DNA from: Mesocentrotus franciscanus
Taxonomy: Eukaryota; Echinodermata; Echinoidea; Camarodonta; Strongylocentrotidae
Reading direction: 5' to 3'
DNA: 64,000 nucleotides
NCBI GenBank assembly: GCA_037976565.1
Contig: CP137673.1
Coordinates: 2,034,851-2,098,850 of the forward strand
In this document: one piece after another, positions 21,735 to 33,831 of the stretch
How the letters are laid out: each line of letters starts with the position of its first letter
Position numbering within the stretch: the first letter of the stretch is position 1
Notes under the pieces: generated by a model
Told to the model about the DNA's origin: nothing
Database searches by the model: none
The model's input: the letters and a program-made list of their open reading frames with translations, nothing else
Program-made: the position numbers and the translations under genes

Positions 21735-24426
21735 CTTAAACGAATGGGAAAATGATTGTAATGAGCTCCAACTGTTAGCCTCAATAATAGAACTTACGGT
21801 TGTAATAATGCAGGCGAAGTTTGATCATTCTAAGTTTAGAGTGTGTAATTTTTTAATCGTGAAAAATCACGGAAACCTGACGTAAATTACATAATTCTGT
21901 TACAGATATTTCGATATGTGCTCAAAAGTGCAGTCAAACGTGTACAAGTAAATGTTAAAGATATAGACCAGTTCTGGTCATGCGATTGCATTGTGAAAGT
22001 AACAGTGTGGAATCGATCAGAAAAGGTTGATCATCTAGCATATAAGTATTGGTGTGTACTGCAAGGTTCTGGAATCATCAAAATGATAAGAAATTTGGCC
22101 CAGTCTTGGTAAAGTTACAAGCACTGTACACAGAAAGATGTATATGGGACTACGCGACCACGTGCGCGATATCTATTTGGTCCCAATAGATATAATAATT
22201 TACCAAATATATCAACTAGTAGGCGGTTTCCCGACTTTCCCGGCAAAATTTGTATCATCACGTATTCGTCAAAACATATTCTTTCACATGATTGGTAATG
22301 AGAGCTTTCATTTCATTTTTTTGAGGGAGAGGCGTTTCCAAAACTGGTCTTTACCTTTAAGTACTGGGACACAGGGTAAATAAGAACAAGGAACTGAAAA
22401 GTGTTTTAAAAAATAAATTGATATGTTTAAGCGATCGATTGAGCAGAGCTATTCCACGTCTTTCATTAAATCATAACCAAAATGAGGGTCTACATCATCC
22501 CCGGGATAAAAGTATATTCAAATTATGTTTTCTCTCATTTTTGTTCATATTCATTCACCTTCTACGGTATTTAACTTTTGATATAACTGATCATGGGTAG
22601 GTCGGGGGGATTGTCAGAGGTTAAAAAGTCAAGTTTCAAGTGGGGTCCTAACAATTTATTCAGATAATTGATAAATTCATAGGTATTCTATACGATTGAT
22701 AATATACATGTGATCAAACAGTAAGACAAACAAAGAAGAAGAAAGAAACTACAAAAACCAGAACACCAACACCAACGACAACAATATGTTAGAAAACTAT
22801 AACAATAAATGAACTTATAATATAGGGAAGAACTGATGTAACTTGACATGTAATTGATTGAAGCTACATTCACTAGTTTTTTTTACCTGTGAATCCTGTG
22901 AATCATCTTGAAATTAAGTTGTTTAACTTTATTATTACGAAATTTGCTTTAATTTAAAAGAAAATACACTGTACATCCTTCTAAACAAAGTCATTATCCA
23001 AATCTAGAAAGGAATGCCAAAATTAAATGACAATTGGTTATTATGACTCATTCTGTATCAATCTTTCACTTTCATAACAAAAACATTTACTTTATCCCCG
23101 TTTCTATTTCTATAAAATTCGAAATATCATATTCATCTTCAAAATCATTAACATCACTTAATCTATCTAACCAACACTGCGGAAATGCTTTCTTTAACTT
23201 TGTATATTTAAAATCAAATAAGAGCTGTTGTGCGTTCACTTTTTTATTAATTAATGTAGAGTCATTCCAAATACCATTTGTAATCAAAATTATGAATTTT
23301 CAATAAACCAGCATCTTGCCATTCTCGATAAAACAGTATATATTTTTTAAAGGTAATGTTACTATTTTTCCAAATAATTTCATTTAGAATATTTCTTACT
23401 TTTAAACATATATTAATAAATCTTAGTTCTGATCAAGTACAAAAAATATCACCATTAAATTCTGGCAAATTATGTTAAAGGCATAATGAATTCATATCTT
23501 TTATATTACAATTGAACTGTAAACAAAGTGGCGAACCCTCTATTTTATCTGACCAGTATCTCAACATATTTGTCCAATTATAGCCATCATTCACTAGTTA
23601 CATTTTCATTCAGGAACTCAATTCTAAATATTCATTTATATATTTTTGTTTACATTTGTAGTGTGAAAAACTTGTTACACTTATTTTACATTTTGGAAAA
23701 GATTTCCAAAATTGTATGCCAGTAAAATAAAAAGAGTTTCCAATTTGTCCAAGTCTTTCGGGTACAACAAATTTATAAAACTGATTATTTCTTGTATAAT
23801 ATACTCACCGTACAAAGCCAAAACTGCTAGAACGAGACAAATTCATGTTCTTGAAAAGAAACATATTTCATTTGATGCTTGATTTCCTGGTCATCCGTCT
23901 ATCTATCGAAGTTATGCTAACCCAGCTTGATCAATGTTTCCTTTGAAAGGGAACGATACCATTACTATGGTATACGCTTGTCTTGATTTACTGGGACTAT
24001 TATAGTTATTGTAGTTTGCAGGTAATAAATGAAATATAAATAAAACATTGCACTGTCTACTGCACGCCATAGACTTTGTATTTAAGCTGCTCCTGACAAA
24101 TTTGATGGACACATCCAGAGACTGGCAGAGCTGGACTTTGCTCAAGGCTATATAAATTATGTTCAAGTATCAAATTGAAATTCTTTCTTACAGATAAGCT
24201 CCGAGAGGATCTCTAAATATTTTCAAGTGAAATTTTAAAAGTGGGTTGAATGGGAACAACATGAGGTGAATAGGAACACACAAAAAGCCGGAATACCCAA
24301 TCAACATGATCAGTATACCATGTGTATTATTCTGAAAGTTCCATAGTAATAAAATACCCAGATGGAACACCCTATTTTCTTTTTTAATCGCAATGTAATG
24401 TGTTTAATCTTAGAAAAGTAGCTTAC
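21735..24426 (-). other. Intron 1 of the cysteine-rich peptide gene
   Basis: 2.7 kb of AT-rich sequence between the donor at 24426-24422 (GTAAG on -) and the acceptor before 21734. Several short frames occur; none shows a domain. Confidence 0.55.
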
Positions 24427-24540
24427 CTTATGGTTAAGATGTGCGACTTATATTAGTTCTCGATCGGAGGAGATGAGAAATCCGACTTGGATGCTGATAT
24501 TACTCTTGCTTGGATGATAGGCTTCGATCTAGCAGAATGA
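24427..24540 (-). other. 5' UTR exon of the cysteine-rich peptide gene
   Basis: On - this stretch begins about 25-30 bp after a TATA box, contains no ATG, and ends at the consensus donor AAG/GTAAGC. This is the pattern of a non-coding first exon. The exact transcription start is inferred. Confidence 0.55.
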
Positions 24541-24563
24541 TTTCCCAAGATATTAACGCTCAG

Positions 24564-24571
24564 CTTTTATA
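24564..24571 (-). promoter_or_regulatory. TATA box
   Basis: TATAAAAG on -, placed about 25-30 bp before the start of the predicted 5' UTR exon. Confidence 0.55.
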
Positions 24572-24579
24572 GGTATCAC

Positions 24580-25758
24580 ACTATTTTTTCTCGGATTGAA
24601 TTGTATTCATTCCTACCTGCATAATCAACCGAATTAACTAATTGATATTCATGTCAATCAAAATTCTACATGCACCTCACATTTTTGTAAAGATACAGGG
24701 GAAGGGCCATAAGTCCTGTTTTGTCAATGCATATTTTCACTAAAGTTATAATTTGTGTATCGACACAAAAGTTATAATTTGTTTATCCATATACTTGTGA
24801 CAAGCATTCGGTAATCAAATTAATAGTCAGATTACAACAACAGCTTTCTGTAACGCGTGCTCGGTAAAAAAAAGAAAAAAAGGGAGATACAATACCAAGA
24901 AACAAAAAAATGTTTCACGCCTTGCTGAGAATACACTGTGGAGAAGCGTACGTGCTTCAAGCCATTCATGGGGCGGGGTGTCTCAAAAAAAGGAAATGGG
25001 GGGGTGCAGGGGAGAGAGTGTTAATGGTGTCATTTCAATCACGTTGCCCATACCAAGCTAAGTCATCTCTTAATAAACCAGTAAATTAATTTCTTTGACA
25101 GCATCATTGTCATCGTTTTCCGAGAGCATCTATAGGACACTTGAATGCAGGATTAAACGATGTTGCACAATTTTGAGGATAGCTTCATATATTTTCTTGG
25201 ATAGCAAATTATTTCAGAGATGAGCATGCCATCGCTGGCCATGCTATGCCGACAAGTCACCAGTGGTGCAACTACATGGGACACGGGCCTGAGTATTGTG
25301 CCCCAAATCGAATGGTGACAAGGGAGAGGGGCCAATGTGTATCCTCAATCGGTGGCTTTGGTGATTCGCTTTTCATTCCTCGACTAAAGGCCTCCATATC
25401 TGCACTCTCTCTGTACTCCAAACACAAAAACTTAACGACAAAACGACACGACAGCACAACATGAGACGACACTATTAAATGATAAAACTTTGTTCACACA
25501 ATATTATGACATTTCCTTAAATGCCGTGTATAAATGGTGTGTTGGCGATGTGGCTTTTTTAATGAAGAAAATGTCGCTGATGATGACGATGTTGATGGTG
25601 AAGAAAATGGGATAGAAATCATTTGAAATGAGGCCATTCTTCAAGTTTATCCCCACCACAATGATGAGCCCCCTACCTTGGAATGGCTGGACTTAAGTCA
25701 TTCCAAGAAAATGTGAAGAAAATAATTGACATGAAATGGTACACCATATACAAGGGTA
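24580..25758. other. Upstream of the peptide gene, no gene seen
   Basis: AT-rich with a duplicated AAAGTTATAATTTGT motif at about 24740-24782. Two overlapping frames at 25153-25472 on opposite strands show no domain. Confidence 0.5.
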
Positions 25759-25766
25759 CGGATAGC
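25759..25766. repeat. Left target-site duplication of the outer hAT-like element
   Basis: CGGATAGC, repeated exactly at 32655-32662. Confidence 0.9.
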
Positions 25767-25839
25767 CAGTGGCGTATCTGGGGTACTCCGTCAGGGGGCA
25801 AGCGACCGAAACAAAACAAAAAGGCGATGCAAATTTTCA

Positions 25840-27510
25840 CTTCTGGCGAGCGAGCGAGCAAAAAAATATCTTTAAGTAATGTTTGGTATATAAACTGGTA
25901 TTGTTGCAAGTCGGGGTGGGCACATTCATTTGTTAGCGACGTTAATTTCATTTTGCAAGCGAGCGTAGCGAGCAAGAAAAAAATCACTTCTTTTTTAATA
26001 ATCGCCACTTAAACTTGGTTCAATTGTCCCATGCCGGGTGCGGGAACAATATTGTGTTTAGGGTGATTTTACACCCATTTTAGCTAGCGAACGAAAATAC
26101 ACCTTTCTCTCAATGAATTGCTATATAAAATTTGTTTCATTGTTGCAGGTCGGGGTGGGCACAATCGTGTTTAAGGCAATGTCAATCCCATTTTGGCGGG
26201 AGGCAACCCCTACATTTCTCTTTTAATGATATTGTAGCAGGTCAGTGGTGGGCACATAATTCCACGAGCTAGCTAGTGAGCGTAGCGAGCGAGCGAAAAA
26301 CACTTCTCTTTTTTATTGAGAACATGGTACATAAACTTGGTTTCATTGTTCCATGACAGGGACGTGATTATTAAAAGCGATGTTATTTCTTTTTTGGCGA
26401 GCGAGCGTAGCGAACGAGCAAAATTTGTAATGATAATTGGTTCATAAATTTCAGGTTTTTTGTTGCAGGTCAGGGCTTACACAATCATATCTAAGGTGAT
26501 GTTAATTCCATTTTGGCGAGCGAGCACACCAAAACTTCTTTGAATAACGTTTGGTACACCTGTACATAATTATTAACTGGTTGTTGCAGGTTGGGGCGGG
26601 CACGTTAGCGATTTTAAATTTATTTTGGCGAGCGAGCGTATAGCGAGCAAGAAACAAAATCGCTTCTTGTTTTAATAATTGCCAATTAAACTTGGTTCAA
26701 TTGTCCTCAATGAATTGGTTCAGGTCGGGGGTGGGTACAATCATGTTTAAGCCAATGTCAATCCCATTTTGGCGGGCAGGCAAAAAAAACTCACATCTCT
26801 CTTTTTAATGATATTGTAGCAGGTCAGTGGCGGGCACATTTGTTAGTAATGTAAGCATAATTCCACTTCGGCGAGCGAGCGAAAAAAAATCACTTCTCTT
26901 TTACTTTTAGTGAAAACATGGTACATAAACTTGGTTTCATTGTTCCATGTTGGGGGCGGCACAAGCGTGATTTATAGTAAAAGCGATGTTACTTCTATTT
27001 TGGCGAGCGAGCGTAAATTTTTTTTAAATGATGATTGGTACATAATTTTCAGGTTTTTTGTAGCAGGTCGGGGCTTACACAATCATGTTTAAGGTGATGT
27101 CAATTCCATTTTGGCGAGGGAGCGTAGCTAGCGAGCAAACCAAATATTCTTTGAATAACGTTTGGTACATAATTATTAACTGGTAATTTGTTGTAGGTTT
27201 GTTGGCGATGTTAATTGTAAAGACAGCGTAGAAAGAGAGGCCGTAAAAAAAAAAATCAATTTTCTTTTAATGTTGATTAGTACATGAACTTGGTTAATTG
27301 TTGCAGGTCAGGGCGGGCAAAATCATAAAGGCGATGTTGATTCCATTATGGCGAGCAAGCTCGAACCAAGCTGGAAAATACACTATTCTTTCAATAATAA
27401 TAATTGGTACGTAAACTTAAGTTTTTTGTTGCAGGTTGGAGTGGACACGATCATGTTTTAAGATGATGTTAATTCCATTCGGCTAGCGAGCGTAAAATAT
27501 AATTGTCTTA
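25840..27510. repeat. Satellite array with GCGAGCGAGCGTAGCGAGC motif
   Basis: Degenerate units of roughly 110-190 bp each carry a GCGAGCGAGCGTAGCGAGC-like block, an ACTTCTCTTTTAATGAT block, GGTACATAAACTTGGTTT and TTGTTGCAGGTCGGGG. About ten units lie here and more at 31257-32060, so the inner element has split the array. Confidence 0.9.
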
Positions 27511-27679
27511 TGATGATTGGAACCAGTGGCGTAATGAGCAAAAAAGTTTGGGGGGGCTGGCAGACAAAAAATCCGCATCACCCCCACTCTTACATGTAGG
27601 CCCCGCTGAACGTTTTTCAAAGTAGGTGGGGGGGGCTGAAGTATTTACGATCAGGTAGAGCGTAGTGTAAATTGTCGTG

Positions 27680-29850
27680 GGATCTAGGGGCAAAGCCCGA
27701 CAGGGTCAGGGCAGAGTCCCCGGAAGCTCAGGGTATGGGCATTTAATTACGGTCAGATGAGCATATTTTGATACCTTATTCGTGACACTGGCAGGTCACT
27801 AATTGGCGTGGGGTCCAGGGGGCTGAGCCCCCTGAAACTCAGGGATTTGAGGCATTTTATAACGGTCATTGAGCATTCAGGGGCCCGCCTTAAGCCCCCT
27901 GTTGGGGTCGAGGGGGCGGAGCCCCGGAAGCTCAGGGTTTCAGGCATTTAATAACGGTCAGATGAGCATATTTTGATACCTATTTGTGACACTGGCAGGT
28001 CACTAATTGGCGTGGGGTCCAGGGCGGAGCCCCAGCTCAGGGTTTAAGGCAATAAATTACTGTCAGATGAGTATCAAGGGGCCTGACTTAGGGCCATTGG
28101 TTGGGTCAGGGCAGAGCCCTGGAAGCTCAGGGTTTTAGGCGTTTAATAACGGTCAGATGAGCATATTTTGATACCTTATTTGTGACACTGGCAGGACATT
28201 AATTGGCGTGGGGTCCAGGGGGCGGGGTCAGGGGCCGAGCACCCAGAAGCTCAGGGGTTTTAGTCATTTTAAAACGGTCAGATAAGCATTCAGGGGCCCG
28301 CCTTAGGGCCCTGGTTGGGTCGAGGGCAGAGCCCCCTGAAGCTCAGGGGTTTCAGGCATTTAATTACGGTCAGATGAGCATATTTTGATACCCTATTTGT
28401 GACACTGGCAGGTCACTAATTGGCGTGGGGTCCAGGGGCGGGGTCAGGGCCGAGCCCCAAGCTCAGGGTTTAGGCATTTTAAAACGGTCAGATAAGCATT
28501 CAGGGCCCGCCTTAGGGCCCTGGTTGGGTCGAGGGGGCAGAGCCCCCTGAAGCTCAGGGGTTTCAGGCATTTAATTACGGTCAGATGAGCATATTTTGAT
28601 ACCCTATTTGTGACACTGGCAGGTCACTAATTGGCGTGGGGTCCAGGGGGCGGGGTCCAGGGGGCCGAGCCCCCAGAAGCTCAGGGGGTTTAGGCATTTT
28701 AAAACGGTCAGATAAGCATTCAGGGGCCGCCTTAGGGCCTGGTTGATCGAGGGCAGCCCTGGAAGCTCAGGGGTTTTAGGCGCTTAATAACGGTCAGATG
28801 AGCATATTTTGATACCTTATTTGTGACACTGGCAGGACACTAATTGGCATGGGGTCCAGAGGGCGGGGTCAGTGGCGGATCCAGGGATCCCCTAGAAAAA
28901 AAAAACAGGTAAAAACACCCTTTTTTGGAAAAAAAAAGAAGTTGGGCCCCCTCCCCTGGCGCCCAAGGGGTGGCGGTGGAAAAAAAATCACCCTCCCCGG
29001 AGGGTAAAAAATGTTTCGGGTGCCAAAAAAAAAAATTGTGCTCACTACCCCTGGCGCCCAAGGGGTGGTGGTGGAAAAAATTACCCTTCCCGGAAAAATT
29101 TTTTCGGGTGCCAAATTTTTTTTTTGCTCCTACCTCCCCTCCACCCCCTCCCCACTGAGCGAAAAATCGACCGGCACGATTTTCAAATTTTCGCACGAAG
29201 TGGGCCTTTTAGGCCCCTCCCTTGCTGCCGGCTGGATCCGCCCCTGGGCGGGTCCAGGGCAGAGCCCCCAAGCTCAGGGGTTTTAGGCATTTTAAAACGG
29301 TCAGATAAGCATTCAGGGGCCCGCCTTAGGGCCCCTGGTGGGGTCGAGGGAGCAGAGCCCCCGGAAGCTCAGGTATTTCAGGCATTTAATTACGGTCAGA
29401 TGAGCATATTTTGATACCCTATTTGTGACACTGGCAGGACACTAATTGGCGTGGGGTCCAGGGGGCGGAGCCCCCAGAAGCTCAGGGGTTTCAGGCATTT
29501 TATAACGGTCAGATTAGCATCAGGGGCCCGCCTTAGGGCCCTAGGTGGAATCAGGGGCAGAGCCCCCGGGAAGCTCAGGGGTTTTAGGCATTTAATTACG
29601 GTCAGATGAGCATATTTTGATACCCTATTTGTGACACTGGCAGGACACTAATTGGCGTGGGGTCCAGGGGCGGAGCCCTCAGGGGTTTCAGGCATTTATA
29701 ACGGTCAGATTAGCCATCAGGGGCCCGCCTTAGGGCCTAGGTGGAATCCAGGGGACAGAGCCCCAAGCTCAGGGTTTTAGGCATTTAATCACGGTCAGAT
29801 GAGCATATTTTGTTAGCTCATATATTTTGTGACACTGGCAGGTCACTATT
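27680..29850. repeat. GC-rich tandem array, units about 210 bp
   Basis: The anchor GACACTGGCAGG recurs at about 27783, 27988, 28183, 28400, 28617, 28825, 29425, 29635 and 29838. Spacing is 195-217 bp, except where the MITE at 28870-29246 enlarges one gap to about 600. Units differ mainly in the length of G and C runs. Open frames here are artefacts. Confidence 0.9.
28870..29246. mobile_element. hAT-type MITE nested in the GC-rich array
   Basis: The ends CAGTGGCGGATCCAGG and (reverse complement) CAGGGGCGGATCCAGC match the element at 33588-33815. The flanks GGCGGGGT and GGCGGGTC form an approximate 8-bp duplication differing by one G in a run. An internal direct repeat (CCCCTGGCGCCCAAGGGGTG) is present twice. 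Confidence 0.8.
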
Positions 29851-30179
29851 CTTTCTTTCTTTCTCTCTTTCTTTCTATTCTCTTTAGTATACTTTTTCCA
29901 AAAATGTGGGGGGCGGAGCTCGAGGCCCCGGATCCCCGTCGTTTTGCGGGCCCTGCCATGTGGGCCTCTAAATAAGCATATTTCTTGCCTGACTGTGAAT
30001 TTAGGAATTTGTAATTTTCCAACAAACGCATACAAAAGTATAAAAAGTGAGGAAAAATCTCGGAAAACTATGTCTTTTCAGCAACATTTGTAAATCACCG
30101 GTATCGAATTAGGAATGAACCACGTTTGAATTTTATTGTGACACTGGCAGGACACTAATTGGCTCCCCATCAGTACGCC

Positions 30180-30800
30180 AGTGCCCCCGATCTACACCTT
30201 GTTGGCGGGAAAAATCGAAACTGATCTCCCTACCTATCTTCTTTCTCTCTTTCTTTCCTTACCTTTCCCTCCCCCTTCCCTTTCCCTTCCCTTCCTTCTC
30301 TCTCTTTTAGGTTTGCTAGGGGGGAGGCAAGGGCCTTTCGCCCCCCCGATCCACATGCTGTTGGCGGGAAAATTGCAACTGATATCCCCCTTCTTTTCTT
30401 TTCTTCTTCTTCTCTTTTTCCTTCCCTTTATCTCCTCTTTTCCTTTTTCTTTCCCTTTCCTTCCTTCTCTCTTATTTTTGGCGGGGGCGGGGTAGAGGCA
30501 AGGCCCTTTATTCCCCGATCCACAACTTGTTGCCGGGAAAATTGCAACTGATATCCCCCTTCTTTTCTTTTCTTCTTCTTCTTTTTTTCCTTCCCTTTAT
30601 CTCCTCTTTTCCTTTTTTTCTTTCCCTTTCCTTCCTTCTCTCTTAATTTTTTGATGGGGCAACAGCCTGGGAGGCAAGGCCTTTCGCCCCCGATCTCCTT
30701 CTTTTCCCCCCATTTTCTTTTCTTCTTCCTCTTCTTTCTTTCCCTTTCTCTCCTATTTCCCTTTCCCTTCTTTTCCTCTCTCTCTCTCTTTTTTTTCTTT
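30180..30800. repeat. Polypyrimidine tandem array, units about 160-170 bp
   Basis: Four units each hold CCCCGATC, a GCGGGAAAAT-type segment and a long CT-rich tract (TTCTTTTCTTTTCTTCTTCT). Lysine/arginine-rich and phenylalanine-rich frames here are artefacts. Confidence 0.85.
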
Positions 30801-31256
30801 GCGGGGCAAGGCGATCCCTGGATCCGCGCCTGTGGAACATTCCCTCTGGAAATGACCCTCCTCGCCACATCCAAAACCAACCCTGGGCGCAGGCGACTGC
30901 GCATCCCCGCGTACCGCCTAGAGCTGCCGCGATCTTCTCTAAGCTCTTCTGTAGGCCGGACATACGGGTATCCAGACTTTTCGCTAAACTGGATATACGG
31001 TTATCTACTAGTGTTACTGTTAGTGGCCACTAAGGCCCATTAGTGACTGTAAAAAACATATGCACTTCCTGGCTATTTGGAAATGTGTCAGATTGCAACA
31101 GAAATGGAGAAACGCGCATTTTGTTGAAAATCATGTGATATATCACGAACATTTATAAATCACTTGTATGAAATTGAAAATAAGTCATGGTTTAATTTTA
31201 TTTGGGGGGGCTCGCGCCCCCCCAAGCCCCCCCACCAGTACGCCAGTGATTGGAAC

Positions 31257-32060
31257 ATAGATTAACATCTACCCTAGCAGGTCGGGGCCTTATTATTATT
31301 TTTTTTTACTGATTTGCTGCAAGTTGGGGCAAGCACAATCGCGCTTAAGGCGATGTTAATTACATATTTGGGAGTGAGCGTATAGCGAGCGAGCAAAAAT
31401 ACTCTTTTCTTTCAATGATAATTGGTATATAAACATAGATCTTTATGTTGCAGGTCGGGGTGACACAAATCAACTCATATATCAATCACTAAAATCAATC
31501 AATTCATCAATTCTGGCGAGCGAGGAAACAATATCTCTTAAAATAACGTTTGGTACTTATTTACTGGGATTATTGTTGCAGGCAAGGGGGCGCACATATT
31601 TTGTTAGAAATGTCAATTCCATTTTGGCGAGCGAGCATAGCGAGCAAGCAAAACAAATAAATTCTCTTTTAATAGAAATTAATACATAAACTTGTTTTTA
31701 TTGGTGCAGGTCGGGATGGGCGCAATCGCGTTTAACGCGATATCAATTCCTTTTTGGTGAGAGGGCGAAAAAACACTTCCATTTTTAATGATATTGTTGC
31801 AGGTCAAGGGTGGGCACAATTGTTTTCAAAGCAATGTCTATTCCATTTATTCGCGAGCGAATAGTAACATTTGGTTCATAAATTGGGTGTTATTATTGCC
31901 ATCGTTGAAGGTCGGGGACCGTCGGGGCAGGCACAATTGTATTCTAGGCAATGCTAATCCTTTTCTTTTTTCAGGGGGACGAGCAAGTGAAAACAATTAA
32001 TACAAAATAGGCTAGCAAGCAGCTCGCGCAAGCGAATAGTTTCGAATTTGTTATATCACT
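31257..32060. repeat. Satellite array, right part
   Basis: Continuation of the 25840-27510 array with the same GCGAGCGAGC and TTGTTGCAGGTCGGGG blocks. Confidence 0.8.
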
Positions 32061-32662
32061 TATATTTTCCTATTTTCATTTGTCTTTTTCAGGGCCGTAT
32101 GCGGAATATTTTTCTGGTGGGGGAGGGGGAAGATGCGTAAAAGTTTTCGAAGAAACTCAAAAGCGAAAGGAGTGATGAGGGAGTTCGAGCGACCGAACTG
32201 GTCATGAGGGTACTTTTGCATTTCAAAAGTAGAATTGAAGGATTTGGTATAGGCCTACACTACTTGTGAGCTTTGTTAAACATTTTCAGAAAAACTACGT
32301 TTTCAAAATATCTGGGATCAACTGCCACCCCGTGCGTACGGCCATGGTCTTTTTTTAAATTTCCCCATTTTTTTTTTCCATTTTTCATTTCTTTTCCCTT
32401 TTTCTTCCCTTTCTCTTCTTCTTCCTTTTTTCTTCTTCTTCCTTTTTTCTTTCCTTTTCCTTTTTTCTTTTTTTCTCTTTCTTTCTTTTCTTGTTTTTCT
32501 TTCCCCTTTTCCTTTTTTTTTCTTTCCTTTCCTTTATTTTCTTTTCTTTCCCCTTTTTTTTCCTTTCCCCTTTTCCCCCCTTTTTCTTTTTTTTCCCTGG
32601 AGCCCGTCAGGGGGGGGCACTCTGCCCCCCTGCCCCCCCTCAGGTACGCCAGTGCGGATAGC

Positions 32663-33579
32663 GGAATCTTATTTAAAAAAATGTCTGCTATTATTCATTT
32701 GATGATTTAATTATTTATATATTTATTGATGCATTTGCATGTTTATATATTTATCAATTTATTTATAGGTTCAAATTGATTCTATATTTATTTTATTCAA
32801 ACAGATTCGGGAAAAGTGCAGTATATGAGAAACAGCTTAAACACATTCATAAACACCTACAATGTATGACTGTGTTTTTACCTATCAAGTCTTATCAGGC
32901 ATGGGTTAATTGTTAAAGTACTTCTTTTCATAAAGCCCGGAGATGTAATCCTGAAAGGAAGAACGATTGAGACTTGTATTTAGCTAGAATACATACATGT
33001 ATATAAGAAAGTAGTTCTGCTCAGAGTTCGAAAAAATAAACAAAAAACACAAGAAATAATGATCCTTCGTACAAGAAGAAATTGTTTACAAAATATGTTC
33101 ACCCTTAGGGCTTTTCAAAAATGTCACCCTAAAAGGCTTATGGCTTTTTCAAGTACTGATTTTATTTGACTTTATAAATCGCTATGCGTCAAAATATTAT
33201 GCACATCCTATCCCCTTATTATTTTTTACTGATGGCATTAGAGAATTATGATTTGTTCATGAACTAAAAGAAAGTCTCTTTGAATCTTTCACACATGGTC
33301 AAAGAAGTTCAAAGATTGTATTTTTTATTTCATGCTCAGCAATGTTTTGGATTCAGTTGCAATTAAAGCATCTGCTTGTATAAGTTCAAGTGCAACGGTA
33401 AAGACATGCTTAATAATAAATGTTTGCTGAATAAATGGACTTAAAAACCCCGGTGTGCTCCCTGATCGATTTTAGTGTAGAGCCAAGGGAGTTAGGGACT
33501 TTAGTTCAGAATGATTCTGTCATGTTCAGCCTGTTGTCTCCTGAGATGCAGAAGGGTAATACCTCATCATTCAGCTTAT
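32663..33579. other. Intergenic, no gene seen
   Basis: AT-rich sequence with TTTATTTA-type runs at 32700-32770. No coding or RNA feature identified. Confidence 0.5.
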
Positions 33580-33587
33580 ATAGAGAC

Positions 33588-33815
33588 CAGGGGCGGATCC
33601 AGCCGGCGGCAAGGGAGGGGGCCTAAAAAGGGGCCCACTTCGTGCGAAAATTTGAAAATCGTGCCGGTCGATTTTTCGCTCAGTTGGGGTAGTGAGCAAA
33701 AAGAAGTTGGCCCCCTTGGGCGCCAGGAGGGGCCCAACTTCTTTTTTCAAAAAGGGTGTTTTTACCTGTTTTTTTCTAGGAGGGGCCCGGGCCCCGGCCC
33801 CTGGATCCGCCACTG
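33588..33815. mobile_element. hAT-type MITE, 228 bp, with perfect 8-bp duplication
   Basis: Its ends are CAGGGGCGGATCCAGCC and (reverse complement) CAGTGGCGGATCCAGG. The exact duplication ATAGAGAC flanks it (33580-33587 and 33816-33823). Inner sequence (TCGTGCGAAAATTTGAAAAT, TTTTTACCTG) is shared with 28870-29246. Confidence 0.92.
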
Positions 33816-33831
33816 ATAGAGACAATGAGGC

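Larger units (their letters stand above)
27524..31248. mobile_element. Inner hAT-like non-autonomous element
   Basis: It has the ends CAGTGGCGTAATGAGC and, in reverse complement, CACTGGCGTACTGGTGG, flanked by the exact 8-bp duplication ATTGGAAC (27516-27523 and 31249-31256). No transposase is seen. The body is a GC-rich tandem array of about 210-bp units (27680-29850), a unique segment (29870-30140) also present at 11210-11480, and a polypyrimidine array (30180-30800). Confidence 0.9.
25767..32654. mobile_element. Outer hAT-like non-autonomous element carrying a satellite, interrupted by a second element
   Basis: The ends CAGTGGCGTATCTGGGG and (reverse complement of the right end) CACTGGCGTACCTGAGG form short inverted repeats. 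An exact 8-bp duplication, CGGATAGC, flanks them, as expected for the hAT superfamily. No transposase is seen. The body is a degenerate tandem array (25840-27510 and 31257-32060) followed by a CT-rich tract (32350-32600). Removing the inner element at 27524-31248 leaves about 3.2 kb. Confidence 0.85.

Noticed and set aside
21539..21739. 66-codon + frame
   Set aside because: Antisense shadow of the signal-peptide exon, which has splice signals and a signal peptide on -.
23034..23306. 90-codon + and 66-codon - overlapping frames in the peptide gene intron
   Set aside because: AT-rich sequence open on both strands. The - frame (FDFKYTKLKKAFPQCWLDRL) faintly resembles a LINE RT piece, but too little is present to call.
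28840..29414. Several frames on both strands in GC-rich sequence
   Set aside because: They follow the 210-bp tandem array and a nested MITE; both strands are equally open and no domain is present.
30428..31043. Lys/Arg-rich (-) and Phe/Ser-rich (+) frames
   Set aside because: Low-complexity translation of the polypyrimidine array.
32273..32710. 145-codon Phe/Ser/Pro-rich frame
   Set aside because: CT-rich tract at the right end of the outer hAT-like element.
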